Shown: positions 10,201-17,769, counted from the stretch's first letter. The stretch is DNA of 64,000 nt from Pelagihabitans pacificus (GCF_009371985.2 NZ_VIKU02000001.1:992001-1056000), one strand, 5' to 3'. Made by a program: numbers and translations. Notes: generated from the letters alone by a model not told the origin.

Positions 10201-10382
10201 ACCGTAAATCCCGTGTACCACCGATATTCCCACGGCTCGAACCAACTATCGGCATAATGATCGGCAAAAAAAAGATGGATCAGTGCATCATAGGTCGTCT
10301 CCAAGGTGAAAAAGATGCTTGAACCGTGAAAGGCCAGTCCTATGAACAGTGAAATGATCAGTAAAACATTTGTTCGCTGCAT
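7296..10382 (-). CDS. Giant GT-C-like integral membrane protein with NTF2-like and FxLYD-like domains
   Basis: A 1028-residue protein. Residues 1 to about 460 are polytopic with many hydrophobic segments; the first loop has YDALIHLFFADHYAD and WYTGFTVQGYPPLVHQS, the pattern of the family often labelled '6-pyruvoyl-tetrahydropterin synthase-related' membrane proteins, which resemble GT-C glycosyltransferases. Further membrane spans lie near residues 560-580 and 615-635. The C-terminal part is extracytoplasmic: an NTF2/SnoaL-like domain (about 645-765), an FxLYD-like beta domain (SIIGELQNIDNVPADAVIKG, about 800-870) and an unknown tail. It is the first gene of a minus-strand operon divergent from the receiver-GT2 gene. 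A role in polymer assembly across the membrane is inferred. Confidence 0.7.
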   Translation of the reverse strand: MQRTNVLLIISLFIGLAFHGSSIFFTLETTYDALIHLFFADHYADSWFEPWEYRWYTGFTVQGYPPLVHQSMALLSYIGGLKFGLFAVALIAIVLFITGAYRFGLLISGDRRVAGYTALLAVFSSTFIETLHIFGQLPSIVGLSVLLHALPEIYSWIKTGTPRYLATSLSLIAVTVTSHHVTPIFGMVFFIFPLIGMVIMDAAKDQVQMYKAVTFKIFLGEFKKLFWRIVGFGFSSLLLIVVCILPYWINSKKNPITQVPIPHGSRDNFLEVTSSGMVFFLIPWGILLFVLPYLLYRYFSKRYLFFGLSFSMLALLGTGGTTPIPLKLLGETAFNILTLDRFTLWATIMALPIFGELAYRLVEGDLRTQLQERFGSVYHRIIGGLLTGGLLFMVLFTMSLGYFRPSQPQKINMLPIVNFLNQDQHDHWRYLPLGFGDQMAWLSAQTNAMTVDGNYHSARRLPELTTRAIERIENSKFRGVEGIGSLQQFLTVPEKYHLKYIFSNDKFYDPILYFCGWQRLQQLENGIMVWEKLNVPPLPALISREEVPLELKMMWALIPLSTVLLAFMINIQWVWYRMLKSRPLPDGVYLNYAISYKGFSRTLVNLNHFWAVAVLLCLGYGLYHFYLKNTAQIAPENVVKAYYDALDFKEFERAHSYLDPQSGVDLSQYMLQVSVTDGILSSYGKLDAIKVTIVDSTASTAKAKVTTQWITPLEKIHKAYDHLLVVRDGSWHIVPKEFDNDLPPDQLFSDAGTTFLNHGRRRIATQQTHHEDVLQQPVLEILSAKLVQHEGRYSIIGELQNIDNVPADAVIKGTLYNDNHLELATYAAKHHIKHKLMPKETTPFKVDFEGIAWSSTKDTLPPTFDPDEFTPVSLAEQPTQFNLQCAGNIANRDLYKQLALQQLRLSADKMDGILFNSGVQEVTIPQLLISYYDEAKELIWVDHHFLEEGVRVQRKQLFEYEPSDLKGLKVIASNLKNCFVNGLPNTDIASKLLPDRNLLHRKAMLQPVEGKGYSFIKIDINSYIGNPN

Positions 10383-10464
10383 GTCAAAACTGTAGGAAAA
10401 TATAACAGGATAAAGCTAGGAATATTGTGGAGCTTTCCGCTTATCGGCCATCGAACCGAAACGA

Positions 10465-10534
10465 CCGTTCGTCTACAGAAAGCGACCATCGAACTTTTTG
10501 GCCGCGAATCGGCAGTCTATCGAGGATATATTTG
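10465..10534 (+). promoter_or_regulatory. Putative LytTR/AlgR-like activator site C plus -7 box
   Basis: Direct repeats CCGTTCGTC (10465-10473) and CCATCGAAC (10486-10494) start 21 bp apart. CTACAG begins at 10473 and the perfect TAnnTTTG box TATATTTG is at 10527-10534, again a 54-bp offset. The first repeat with its flanking A reads ACCGTTCGTC, which matches the known AlgR recognition core. An extra CCATCGAAC copy is at 10448-10456. The site lies between the divergent GT-C-like operon and the receiver-GT2 gene. Confidence 0.62.
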
Positions 10535-10600
10535 CTTCGGAAATCAGCTAAAACCAATCGATTTCCAAACCCAAATACTTAAAAACCTAAAACTTGACCT

Positions 10601-11743
10601 ATGAAAATTTTAGCTATCGACGATCAACAACTGATTCGTTTATCCGTAGAAAAGAAACTGACCGAAAGGGGCTATGAGGTGCTAACTGCCGAGAGTGGAC
10701 AAGAAGGGACGGTTTTGTTCGATTCGTTTCAACCTGATTTGGTCATCTTGGATATCAATATGCCCGATATGTCCGGACTAGAGGTCGTCAAACACATTCG
10801 AATTACCAAAAACCTTCCAACTCCTATTTTGGTGATGTCGGGCAATACCAACGAAACCGTTATTATGAACGGATTCCATCTAGGCATCGACGACTACATG
10901 AAAAAACCGGTGAGCCTGGATGAAATGGTGGCCCGTGTCGAACGTATTTTGGGTAAACGACCCGATAAAATCCCTGTAAGAAACTCTATTGAAACACAAA
11001 TGCTTCAGAAGTATTGTGTGGGAGTGGTAATTCCCTGTTACAACGAAGAAGAACGGCTTTCAAGCACTGTATTTCAATCCTTTGCACAAAAAAACCTAGG
11101 ATACCATTTGTGCTTCGTCAACGATGGAAGTACCGACAATACGTTAGAGGTCTTGGAAGAACTGCGAAAGGGCAATGAGGCGATGATCAGTATTTACAAC
11201 TGCGAAAAAAATGGCGGGAAGGCAGAGGCGGTGCGGCGGGGAATGTTATATCTCGCCAAGGATTCCCAGCTCGACTATATTGGCTACCTGGATGCCGACC
11301 TTTCGACCGATTTCAGCGACTTTGATGATTTGGTGGCTACCATAGACCGTTCCGAATTCAAAATTGTCAGTGGATCACGTATCAGCCGCATGGGGGCCGA
11401 CATCACTAAGGAATCGGCCCGAAAGGTAATTAGTAAGACCATCAACCTGATTATCCGGAACATCGTAGGGATGCCTTTTAAGGATACCCAATGCGGAGCC
11501 AAGATTATGGAGCGTTCCTTAGTCCCCGTCGTGTTCGAAAAGTCGTTCATTACCCGTTGGCTGTTCGATGTCGAAATCTTCATCCGTATGCGAAAACATT
11601 TCGGAAAAGAACGGGTTCAACAGTTTATTTGTGAACAACCTTTAAGAAGATGGATCCATGCCGACGGTTCGAAGCTCTCGATGACGGATTCCGTAAAAAT
11701 TGTAGGGCAACTGGCCCGGATTGCCATACATTATCAAAAGTGA
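10601..11743 (+). CDS. Response-regulator receiver domain fused to GT2 glycosyltransferase
   Basis: A 380-residue fusion. Residues 1-120 are a complete CheY-like receiver: acidic pair D7-D8, phosphoacceptor D51 in LVILDINMPDMSG, switch residue S80 in LVMSGN, and K102 in DDYMKKP. After a short linker, residues 139-380 are a GT2 domain of the DPM1/ALG5 (polyprenyl-phosphate sugar transferase) type, with VVIPCYNEEERL (142-153), VNDGSTD (173-179), NGGKAEAVRRG (204-214) and the metal-binding DAD (231-233). No membrane segment is seen. All key residues of both halves are present, so phosphorylation could control sugar transfer directly. It has its own LytTR-like promoter. The histidine kinase is not in the window. 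Confidence 0.85.
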   Translation: MKILAIDDQQLIRLSVEKKLTERGYEVLTAESGQEGTVLFDSFQPDLVILDINMPDMSGLEVVKHIRITKNLPTPILVMSGNTNETVIMNGFHLGIDDYMKKPVSLDEMVARVERILGKRPDKIPVRNSIETQMLQKYCVGVVIPCYNEEERLSSTVFQSFAQKNLGYHLCFVNDGSTDNTLEVLEELRKGNEAMISIYNCEKNGGKAEAVRRGMLYLAKDSQLDYIGYLDADLSTDFSDFDDLVATIDRSEFKIVSGSRISRMGADITKESARKVISKTINLIIRNIVGMPFKDTQCGAKIMERSLVPVVFEKSFITRWLFDVEIFIRMRKHFGKERVQQFICEQPLRRWIHADGSKLSMTDSVKIVGQLARIAIHYQK

Positions 11744-11766
11744 TCAATAATCTTAAAATAGACCAA

Positions 11767-11913
11767 ATGAAAACACCAGGAAGAAAAAAAAGAAACAAGG
11801 GATTTATTAGAATGGATGCCACCAAAGAAGTCTATCAAATTTGTGAGGTACACATCAACAAAAAGGAAATTATCCTGAGTGTCCTGACCCCCACCGTCTT
11901 ACAACTCATCTAA
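11767..11913 (+). CDS. Small basic protein, 48 residues, unknown
   Basis: ATG at 11767 opens a 48-residue frame (begins MKTPGRKKRNKGFIRMDATK) 23 bp after the receiver-GT2 stop and just before a good terminator. The N-terminus is strongly basic; the rest (EVYQICEVHINKKEIILSVL) could form a small beta-hairpin and strand. Position between the fusion gene and the terminator suggests it is the second gene of that operon. I recognise no family, and it could be a chance frame. A short leader-size protein that binds RNA or the receiver protein is possible but unsupported. Confidence 0.4.
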   Translation: MKTPGRKKRNKGFIRMDATKEVYQICEVHINKKEIILSVLTPTVLQLI

Positions 11914-11984
11914 CTCAAATAGGCCGGTAGTCGCTCTTGGCACTACCGGTTTTTACTCGATAATCGAGATTTAATACTCCGACG
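11910..11984 (-). repeat. Dispersed intergenic element, copy 1 (contains the terminator hairpin)
   Basis: On the minus strand it reads CGTCGGAGTA (11984-11975), then CTCGATTATCGAG (11968-11956), then the terminator hairpin, then ATTTGAGTTAG (11920-11910). The same three blocks occur in the same order on the plus strand at 52958-53001, but without the roughly 34-bp hairpin between blocks two and three. CTCGATTATCGAG is itself nearly palindromic. The last block overlaps the end of the small gene. Confidence 0.5.
11924..11954 (+). terminator. Rho-independent terminator of receiver-GT2 operon
   Basis: Perfect 8-bp stem CCGGTAGT (11924-11931) / ACTACCGG (11942-11949) with a 10-nt loop, followed by five Ts (11950-11954), starting 10 bp after the small gene's stop codon. 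Confidence 0.75.
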
Positions 11985-12154
11985 CCAAAACGACGGATGT
12001 CAGGTCAGGTCATGCCGACAAACGTTCATGTAGCCCTGCGTGGGAAATTGAATTTTAAATTTCCTTTTAATGCCTTGTGGGCTCGCCACAAGGTAGTATA
12101 CCGCTCTTAGTACATCACGGCATTGATTCATTCCCACATTCGAAAGAACTTTCG

Positions 12155-12179
12155 TATCTTTGGTTAAACGTTTAACCAA
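12155..12179 (+). promoter_or_regulatory. -7 box overlapping a perfect LacI-family operator
   Basis: TATCTTTG (12155-12162) fits the Bacteroidetes TAnnTTTG box. It overlaps a perfect 20-bp palindrome at 12160-12179 with core GGTTAAACGTTTAACC, centred on CG as LacI-family operators are. The start codon begins at 12181, so the operator covers the likely transcription start and the ribosome-binding region. The LacI-type regulator at 25636-26667 is the obvious candidate binder. Confidence 0.8.
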
Positions 12180-12180
12180 C

Positions 12181-14265
12181 ATGAAAACAACGAAGCTTCA
12201 CCTGTTCCTTGTGTCATTGTTCTGTATGATGATCCACCTGCTACAAGCACAATCGCAACGTACTATTGATAATCCAATGCCGACCCGACAGGTGCATCTT
12301 GACTTTCATACCTCCGAGTATATTCCCGATATCGGTACGCGATTTGACAAAAAGCAATTTCAAGAGGCCTTGAAAGTCGGGAATGTGAATCATATCAACA
12401 TCTTTAGCAAAGGCCATCACGGTTGGTCGTACTACCCCACCAAAATCGGAAAAACACACCCAAACCTCGATTTTGATCTGTTGGGTGCCCAATTGGAAGC
12501 CTGTCACGAAATAGGGGTCGAGGCGCCCTTTTATTTTACCATTGGTTGGAGCGAACTTGATGCACGCGAGCATCCCGAATGGACCATTCGCAATGAAGAC
12601 GGTTCTATCAATGCCCCTGGCTATGATTGGGCTGCCACTCCGGATACCGAGCGGCCCACTTATTTATGGAAGCGGCTCGATCCGAGTATCGGTACCCCTT
12701 ATCACGAGCAAATCATGAAACAGGTGGAGGAAATCTGCCAGCGCTATCCCGACCTCGATGGTTTTTGGTTCGATATTTACCATGTGGCCAAAAGAAACTA
12801 CAACTCCTACGCGATGAAGCGCATGAAGAAGGAAGGTATTGATATCAATGATACATTGGCGGTGGAACGCAGCCATGCCCTGGCCTTAAAGGCGCACATG
12901 AAAGCCCTAAGGGAACTCGTAGCAAAATACAAGCCTGAGGCGACCGTCTACTTCAATGCGGTGACCCGTATCGAAGATGTGTTTCTTTTCAAGGAACGAC
13001 TATTTGATATGGACACACATCAAGACCTGGAAGATTTACCGACCACCTGGGGTGGCTACAACAAATTGCCTTTGGATGCCAAATACCATCTGCAACAAGG
13101 AGTGCCCGCGGCAGGGATGAGTGGAAAATTTCATAAAGCGTGGGGTGAGTTTGGCGGATTTAAAAATCCGGATGCCATCAAATACGAGGCGGCTGCCATG
13201 ATCTCGTTCGGGGCCTCCTGCAATTTTGGAGATCAATTACACCCGTCGGGCGAGATGGATATGGAGACCTATAAAAATATCGGCCATGCTTATGAGTACG
13301 TGGAGCAAATAGAGGACTATGGACCGGGAGGTGTTCCTGTTTCCAAATTGGGAATGTGGCTGACCCTCAACGAAGCGGCCGATCATGGGGTAGTAAACAT
13401 GTTGTTGGAAATTCACGAAGACTTTATCGTGGCCGATGAACAAAACTTAGACCAGCTCGAACTGTTGATCATTCCGAGCGAACCGTCCCTGAACGAGAAA
13501 CAGGCCGCAAAAATTGCTACATGGGTGCAGAAGGGTGGGAAGTTGATCGTATTTGCCGACGGTGCCTTGAACCAGGATCGCAGCTCTTTTTTATTGGATG
13601 TCGGGGCCACCTATCTAAAGCCGTCCGACTTCCAATTTGACTATACCGTGGTAAAAAAAGATTTAACCACTAATATCGTTTCCACTCCTTTTCTCAATTA
13701 CGATGCGGGCTTAATGACCCAAACTACCAGTGGCGAGGTGCTCGCCAGCATCCGGGAACCCTATTTCAATCGCACCTATGATAAATTCAACGGACATCGC
13801 GAAACACCCTATCGCTTACAGGATGCCTCCTATCCGGCCATTGTGAAAAATGGCAATGTGCTCTTTTTTGCCCATCCCTTAGACCAGCTCTATTACACCG
13901 ACGGGGTGCTCCTACATCGGCAGTTGGTCAAAAATGCGATTCGACTACTCTATCAAAAACCGCTGTTAAAGGTGTCAAAATTGCCCAGTGCGGGCCGCGT
14001 GAGCCTTTTGAAGCAGGCTGCTAAAAATCGGTATGTGGCACATTTGCTCTACGGGCCGCCGTTGCTGCGGGGCGAAGTAAGTGTTTTGGAGGATTTTTTA
14101 CCGGTTCCGGGAGTGGAACTTTCGCTAGCGGTTCCAGAATCTATCAAGGAAGTCGTTCAAATTCCGGACGGCACACCACTTCCCTTTGCCCAAGAAGGAA
14201 GCACCGTGAAGGTGACCGTACCCACTTTTACGATGCATACCGCCATCGTATTTAAGTACGAGTAA
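12181..14265 (+). CDS. GH151-like putative alpha-L-fucosidase, secreted
   Basis: A 694-residue protein; ATG at 12181 (residues MKTTKLHLFLVSLFCMMIHL) gives a clean signal peptide, while an upstream in-frame TTG would lie inside the operator. The N-terminal half has the phrases RQVHLDFHTSEYIPDIGTRF, KGHHGWSYYPTKIGKTHP and DGFWFDIYH, the signature of the 'hypothetical glycosyl hydrolase 6' TIM barrel found in GH151. The middle (about 410-560) is a beta-galactosidase trimerisation-like domain and the C-terminus is a beta domain. It is closely related to the lipoprotein at 15652-17769. Family assignment is from memory of GH151 motifs; the fucose genes downstream support it. Confidence 0.65.
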   Translation: MKTTKLHLFLVSLFCMMIHLLQAQSQRTIDNPMPTRQVHLDFHTSEYIPDIGTRFDKKQFQEALKVGNVNHINIFSKGHHGWSYYPTKIGKTHPNLDFDLLGAQLEACHEIGVEAPFYFTIGWSELDAREHPEWTIRNEDGSINAPGYDWAATPDTERPTYLWKRLDPSIGTPYHEQIMKQVEEICQRYPDLDGFWFDIYHVAKRNYNSYAMKRMKKEGIDINDTLAVERSHALALKAHMKALRELVAKYKPEATVYFNAVTRIEDVFLFKERLFDMDTHQDLEDLPTTWGGYNKLPLDAKYHLQQGVPAAGMSGKFHKAWGEFGGFKNPDAIKYEAAAMISFGASCNFGDQLHPSGEMDMETYKNIGHAYEYVEQIEDYGPGGVPVSKLGMWLTLNEAADHGVVNMLLEIHEDFIVADEQNLDQLELLIIPSEPSLNEKQAAKIATWVQKGGKLIVFADGALNQDRSSFLLDVGATYLKPSDFQFDYTVVKKDLTTNIVSTPFLNYDAGLMTQTTSGEVLASIREPYFNRTYDKFNGHRETPYRLQDASYPAIVKNGNVLFFAHPLDQLYYTDGVLLHRQLVKNAIRLLYQKPLLKVSKLPSAGRVSLLKQAAKNRYVAHLLYGPPLLRGEVSVLEDFLPVPGVELSLAVPESIKEVVQIPDGTPLPFAQEGSTVKVTVPTFTMHTAIVFKYE

Positions 14266-14271
14266 TACTGC

Positions 14272-15597
14272 CTAGTCGCTGACATTTAAGGACCGAAAGC
14301 TATAAATGGCAACCACTGCCAGACATAGCAAAGGCAAAATAAATGAGAATTTTACCTCGGGGATACTTCCTGCGACCATTACCTCTGAAAAACCGGGACC
14401 ACCCCAGTCCAAAATAGCGGCCTGTAGAGGCGGCATCAAAGCACCGCCGACGATGGCCATGACCAACCCGGCCGAACCCAACTTGGCCTCATCGCCCATC
14501 CCTTTTAAGGCGATGCCGTAGATGGTCGGGAACATCAACGACATGCATGCACTAATGGCGACCAAGGAGTACAGCCCGGCCGTTCCGGGAAGTAAAATTG
14601 TCCCTGCCGCAAACAGGATTCCCGCCAAGGCAAAAAACAACATCAATCTTGGACCTTTGATATATTTCAACAACCAGGTACAAAGCCAACGTCCTGAAAG
14701 GAACAAAGCCATGGCGGCCATGTTATACCAAGTAGCTGTCAACTGTTCGTCGGGGCCACGGGAATCGTTCAAATGGTCTACGTATTGAAAAATGAACGTC
14801 CAACACATGATTTGAGCACCCACATAGAAAGCCTGTGCCAACACCCCTTCATAGTAGCGGCGGTTACGGATCAATTTGGAAAAAGAGGTTTTCAGCGACA
14901 TTTTCGATTCCTCACGAAACAACGGAAACTTAGTTAAAGCAATGACCAACAGGATGATAACCACTAAAATGCCCAAAGCGATGTAGGGGAAACTGATGAT
15001 GTTTAAGTCATTTTCCCGAATCCCGGCTTTTTCCGCTACGCTCAGGGCGGCATAGGCTTCTGCCGAGTAATCGTCCGATTTCAGGGACTGAATCACGAAC
15101 AATTGCGCCACCAGCATGCCCAATAGGGAACCCATGGGATTAAAGGCCTGTGAAAGATTCAACCGCCGTGTGGCGGTCTCCGCATCTCCCATCGAGAGAA
15201 TAAAGGGGTTCGAGGTCGTTTCTAAAAATGCCAATCCAAAAGTAAGGATATACAAGGATGCCAAAAAGAAGCCAAATTCCTCGTAAGCCGCGGCGGGGTA
15301 GAACAGGAATGCGCCCGTGGCGTACAACACCAAACCCAATAAAATCCCTTTTTTGTAACTGTACTTTCGAATAAATAGCGCCGCGGGTATCGCCATCGTG
15401 GCATAGCCCCCATAGAAAGCGAGCTGAACCAGGGCGGCCTCGAAGTTCGATAGTTCCGGCATCACTTTTTTAAAGGCCGATACCATGGGGTTGGTCAAAT
15501 CGTTGGCAATGCCCCAAAGGAAAAAGAGGGAGGTAATGGCAATAAAGGGAAAAAGCAACTGCTTTCGAACAACGGGAATGTGACTTGTTTCAGACAT
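14272..15597 (-). CDS. fucP: FucP-family sugar:H+ symporter (L-fucose permease-like)
   Basis: A 441-residue, 12-segment MFS permease (E. coli FucP has 438). It has FFLWGIANDLTNPMV (about residues 20-34), where FucP carries its functional Asp, and FLETTSNPFILSMG (about 123-136), where it carries its functional Glu. The stop lies only 6 bp from the convergent GH151 stop. It is the last gene of the minus-strand operon that begins with fucose isomerase, which favours L-fucose or a similar deoxysugar as substrate. Related permeases carry glucose/galactose or GlcNAc, so specificity is inferred from neighbours. Confidence 0.8.
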   Translation of the reverse strand: MSETSHIPVVRKQLLFPFIAITSLFFLWGIANDLTNPMVSAFKKVMPELSNFEAALVQLAFYGGYATMAIPAALFIRKYSYKKGILLGLVLYATGAFLFYPAAAYEEFGFFLASLYILTFGLAFLETTSNPFILSMGDAETATRRLNLSQAFNPMGSLLGMLVAQLFVIQSLKSDDYSAEAYAALSVAEKAGIRENDLNIISFPYIALGILVVIILLVIALTKFPLFREESKMSLKTSFSKLIRNRRYYEGVLAQAFYVGAQIMCWTFIFQYVDHLNDSRGPDEQLTATWYNMAAMALFLSGRWLCTWLLKYIKGPRLMLFFALAGILFAAGTILLPGTAGLYSLVAISACMSLMFPTIYGIALKGMGDEAKLGSAGLVMAIVGGALMPPLQAAILDWGGPGFSEVMVAGSIPEVKFSFILPLLCLAVVAIYSFRSLNVSD

Positions 15598-15651
15598 TGA
15601 TGGGATATAGATGGCGATTCGACTCTTTCAAAGTTTCGTTTTTTAGGAAGC

Positions 15652-17769
15652 TCATTTGGCCTCAGGTTGGTCAGATTGATATTCAAATACTATGGCCGCA
15701 TGGCATTCCACAACCGGTACCGTTACCTGCAGGCGGCCGTCAACCTGTTTAAGAGGCAGCAGTTCCCCCGAAGGGATCAAATAGGCTTCATTAATTTGCT
15801 CTGGAACGTTCAGCTTTACCGGAATATCGTACAAGGGCACCAAATCCTCAATGACCCGCACCGACCCTCGTTGGATCGGGGAGGCATATAACAAATGGGC
15901 GACGTACCGTTTCTGTTCTGGCTGATGTAGTAGATTGATGCGCCCCATACTGGGCATATCGGTTTCCAGCATCGGTCGCTCCCGGAGCAATTGAAAGGCA
16001 TTGTAGAACAGGTCTCGATGCATACGTGCCCCTTCCTTGCTGTATTGCCTATCGAGGTCATGAGCGATGTATATGATATTTCCTTTGCGAATGACCGCCG
16101 GATGTTCCGCTCTGTTCAAACGGTTCGGGGTATTGTTGTGCGAGCTGTAGTGTGCCACCCCACGTGAAAAGAACGGTTCCTGTATGGCTGCCAATACCTC
16201 GGTTTCATCTTTGGGCCGTACCTTTAAGGCCGCGTTGTAATTGAGGAAGGGAGAGGTCACCAAACCATCGCCCAAGGTCGGTTCCACAACAGTATAATCA
16301 ATGTCATACCTTGCCTTTCCTAGATAGTCGGCCCCGATATCGATGATGGGTTTTCCCTCTTGGAAGATACCATCTCCCATGGCGATGACCTTTCCGCCTT
16401 TCTGTACAAATTGCTGCAGTTTTGGAACATCGCGTGCCAACACTCCGCCACTGGTAATGACGATAACTTCAATGGGGGACCAATCCTCCAGCGTATTGAC
16501 AACATTAAAGTTTACTTGCCTTTCAAGCAACATGGCCACCGCCCCTTCAATGGCCGGTAAATCTTCCCCGATGTACAATCCGGTGGTCGCCACGTGGTCT
16601 GCACCGATACCGTAATCCTCGATTTTCTCCACATAGTCGTACGCATACCCGATATTCCCATAAGTGGCCATATCCATTTCCCCGTAGGGATGGAGTTGAT
16701 CTCCCATATTACAGGAGGCTCCAAAGGCCACCATGGATGCGGCTTCGTATAGCAGTGCGTCCTTGTGTTTGAAGCCACCGAACTCTCCCCAGGCCTTATG
16801 GAACTTACCGCTCATCGCAACGATATCTTTCCCGGTGTTGGCGAAATATTTGGATCGCCAGGGGAAGATATCATACCCGCCCCAGGCCGTAGGCAAATCC
16901 TCTAAATCATGTTTGGTATTGTATTGAAAAAATCCATGCTTAAAAAGTTTGATATTGTCCGTGTTATAGGTTCTTGTCGTACCATTGTAATAAATGGTGG
17001 CGTCGGGTTTGTGCTTCTTGATGATGGCACCCGTCTTCTGAAAGAATTCCTCATACTTTTCATTGGTGCGTTTCACCACCGCTATGGAATCGTTCACATC
17101 GATGCCCTTGGTGAGATAATCCCGAAGACTCCAGGCATTGTAATTGAGGCTTTCGGGTTGGTGGATGTCGTACCAAATACCATCCAAATCGTAATTTTTA
17201 ATAAGTTCCTCGGTCTGTGCATAGATCAATTCAGCGTAGGGCCCCGAGGGTTCCAAATATTCCCATCCCCGAAAGGGGTCGTCAGGTCCCAAATCCCTTA
17301 GTTGGTCGCGATATTCATTGGAACCATCTTTACGTACCACGGCCCATTCGGGATGGTTTTTGGCATCGTTCGCCGACCAGCCGACCGTAAAATAGGCGAA
17401 TACCTCGACCCCTATTTCACGACAGGCCGCTATCTGTTCCTTTAAGAGGTCAAAGTCGAGCTTCGGATGCATCATCCCGATTTTGGTGGGATAATAGCTC
17501 CAACTGTGATGCCCTTTTGCAAAAACATTGATGGCATTCACCTTACCTGCTTTCAATGCCTGTTGAAACTGTTGCTTGTCGAACTTAAACCCGATGCTGT
17601 CGATGAGTTCGGAAGTATGGAAATCAAGATGGATCTGCCGAGTAGGTTCTTCAAAAACCAGCTTTGGATTTTCACTGAGGTCCTTGAATTTTATGGTATC
17701 CTTTTCTTCTGAAGTACAGGCGCACAGCATTCCAAGAACACTGATATAAAATAATAATTTAGTTCTCAT
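15652..17769 (-). CDS. GH151-like putative alpha-L-fucosidase, lipoprotein
   Basis: A 705-residue paralogue of the protein at 12181-14265. It starts with a lipoprotein signal (MRTKLLFYISVLGMLCAC; Cys 18 in the lipobox). It shares RQIHLDFHTSELIDSIGFKF, KGHHSWSYYPTKIGMMHP, DGIWYDIHQP and the SGKFHKAWGEFGGFK stretch. As a lipoprotein it is likely exported to the periplasmic or cell-surface leaflet, whereas its paralogue looks soluble. It lies between an MFS gene and fucP in the operon. The two copies may differ in linkage specificity or location. Family name carries the same caution as for the paralogue. Confidence 0.65.
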   Translation of the reverse strand: MRTKLLFYISVLGMLCACTSEEKDTIKFKDLSENPKLVFEEPTRQIHLDFHTSELIDSIGFKFDKQQFQQALKAGKVNAINVFAKGHHSWSYYPTKIGMMHPKLDFDLLKEQIAACREIGVEVFAYFTVGWSANDAKNHPEWAVVRKDGSNEYRDQLRDLGPDDPFRGWEYLEPSGPYAELIYAQTEELIKNYDLDGIWYDIHQPESLNYNAWSLRDYLTKGIDVNDSIAVVKRTNEKYEEFFQKTGAIIKKHKPDATIYYNGTTRTYNTDNIKLFKHGFFQYNTKHDLEDLPTAWGGYDIFPWRSKYFANTGKDIVAMSGKFHKAWGEFGGFKHKDALLYEAASMVAFGASCNMGDQLHPYGEMDMATYGNIGYAYDYVEKIEDYGIGADHVATTGLYIGEDLPAIEGAVAMLLERQVNFNVVNTLEDWSPIEVIVITSGGVLARDVPKLQQFVQKGGKVIAMGDGIFQEGKPIIDIGADYLGKARYDIDYTVVEPTLGDGLVTSPFLNYNAALKVRPKDETEVLAAIQEPFFSRGVAHYSSHNNTPNRLNRAEHPAVIRKGNIIYIAHDLDRQYSKEGARMHRDLFYNAFQLLRERPMLETDMPSMGRINLLHQPEQKRYVAHLLYASPIQRGSVRVIEDLVPLYDIPVKLNVPEQINEAYLIPSGELLPLKQVDGRLQVTVPVVECHAAIVFEYQSDQPEAK

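Noticed and set aside
10382-10420. A minus-strand CTACAG near the GT-C-like gene start as a fourth regulator site
   Set aside because: It lacks the paired CCATC repeat and lies only a few bases from the start codon, so it cannot have the 54-bp layout.
12160-12180. In-frame TTG at 12160 as start of the first fucosidase
   Set aside because: It would add seven residues in front of the signal peptide and place the start within the operator; the ATG at 12181 is better.
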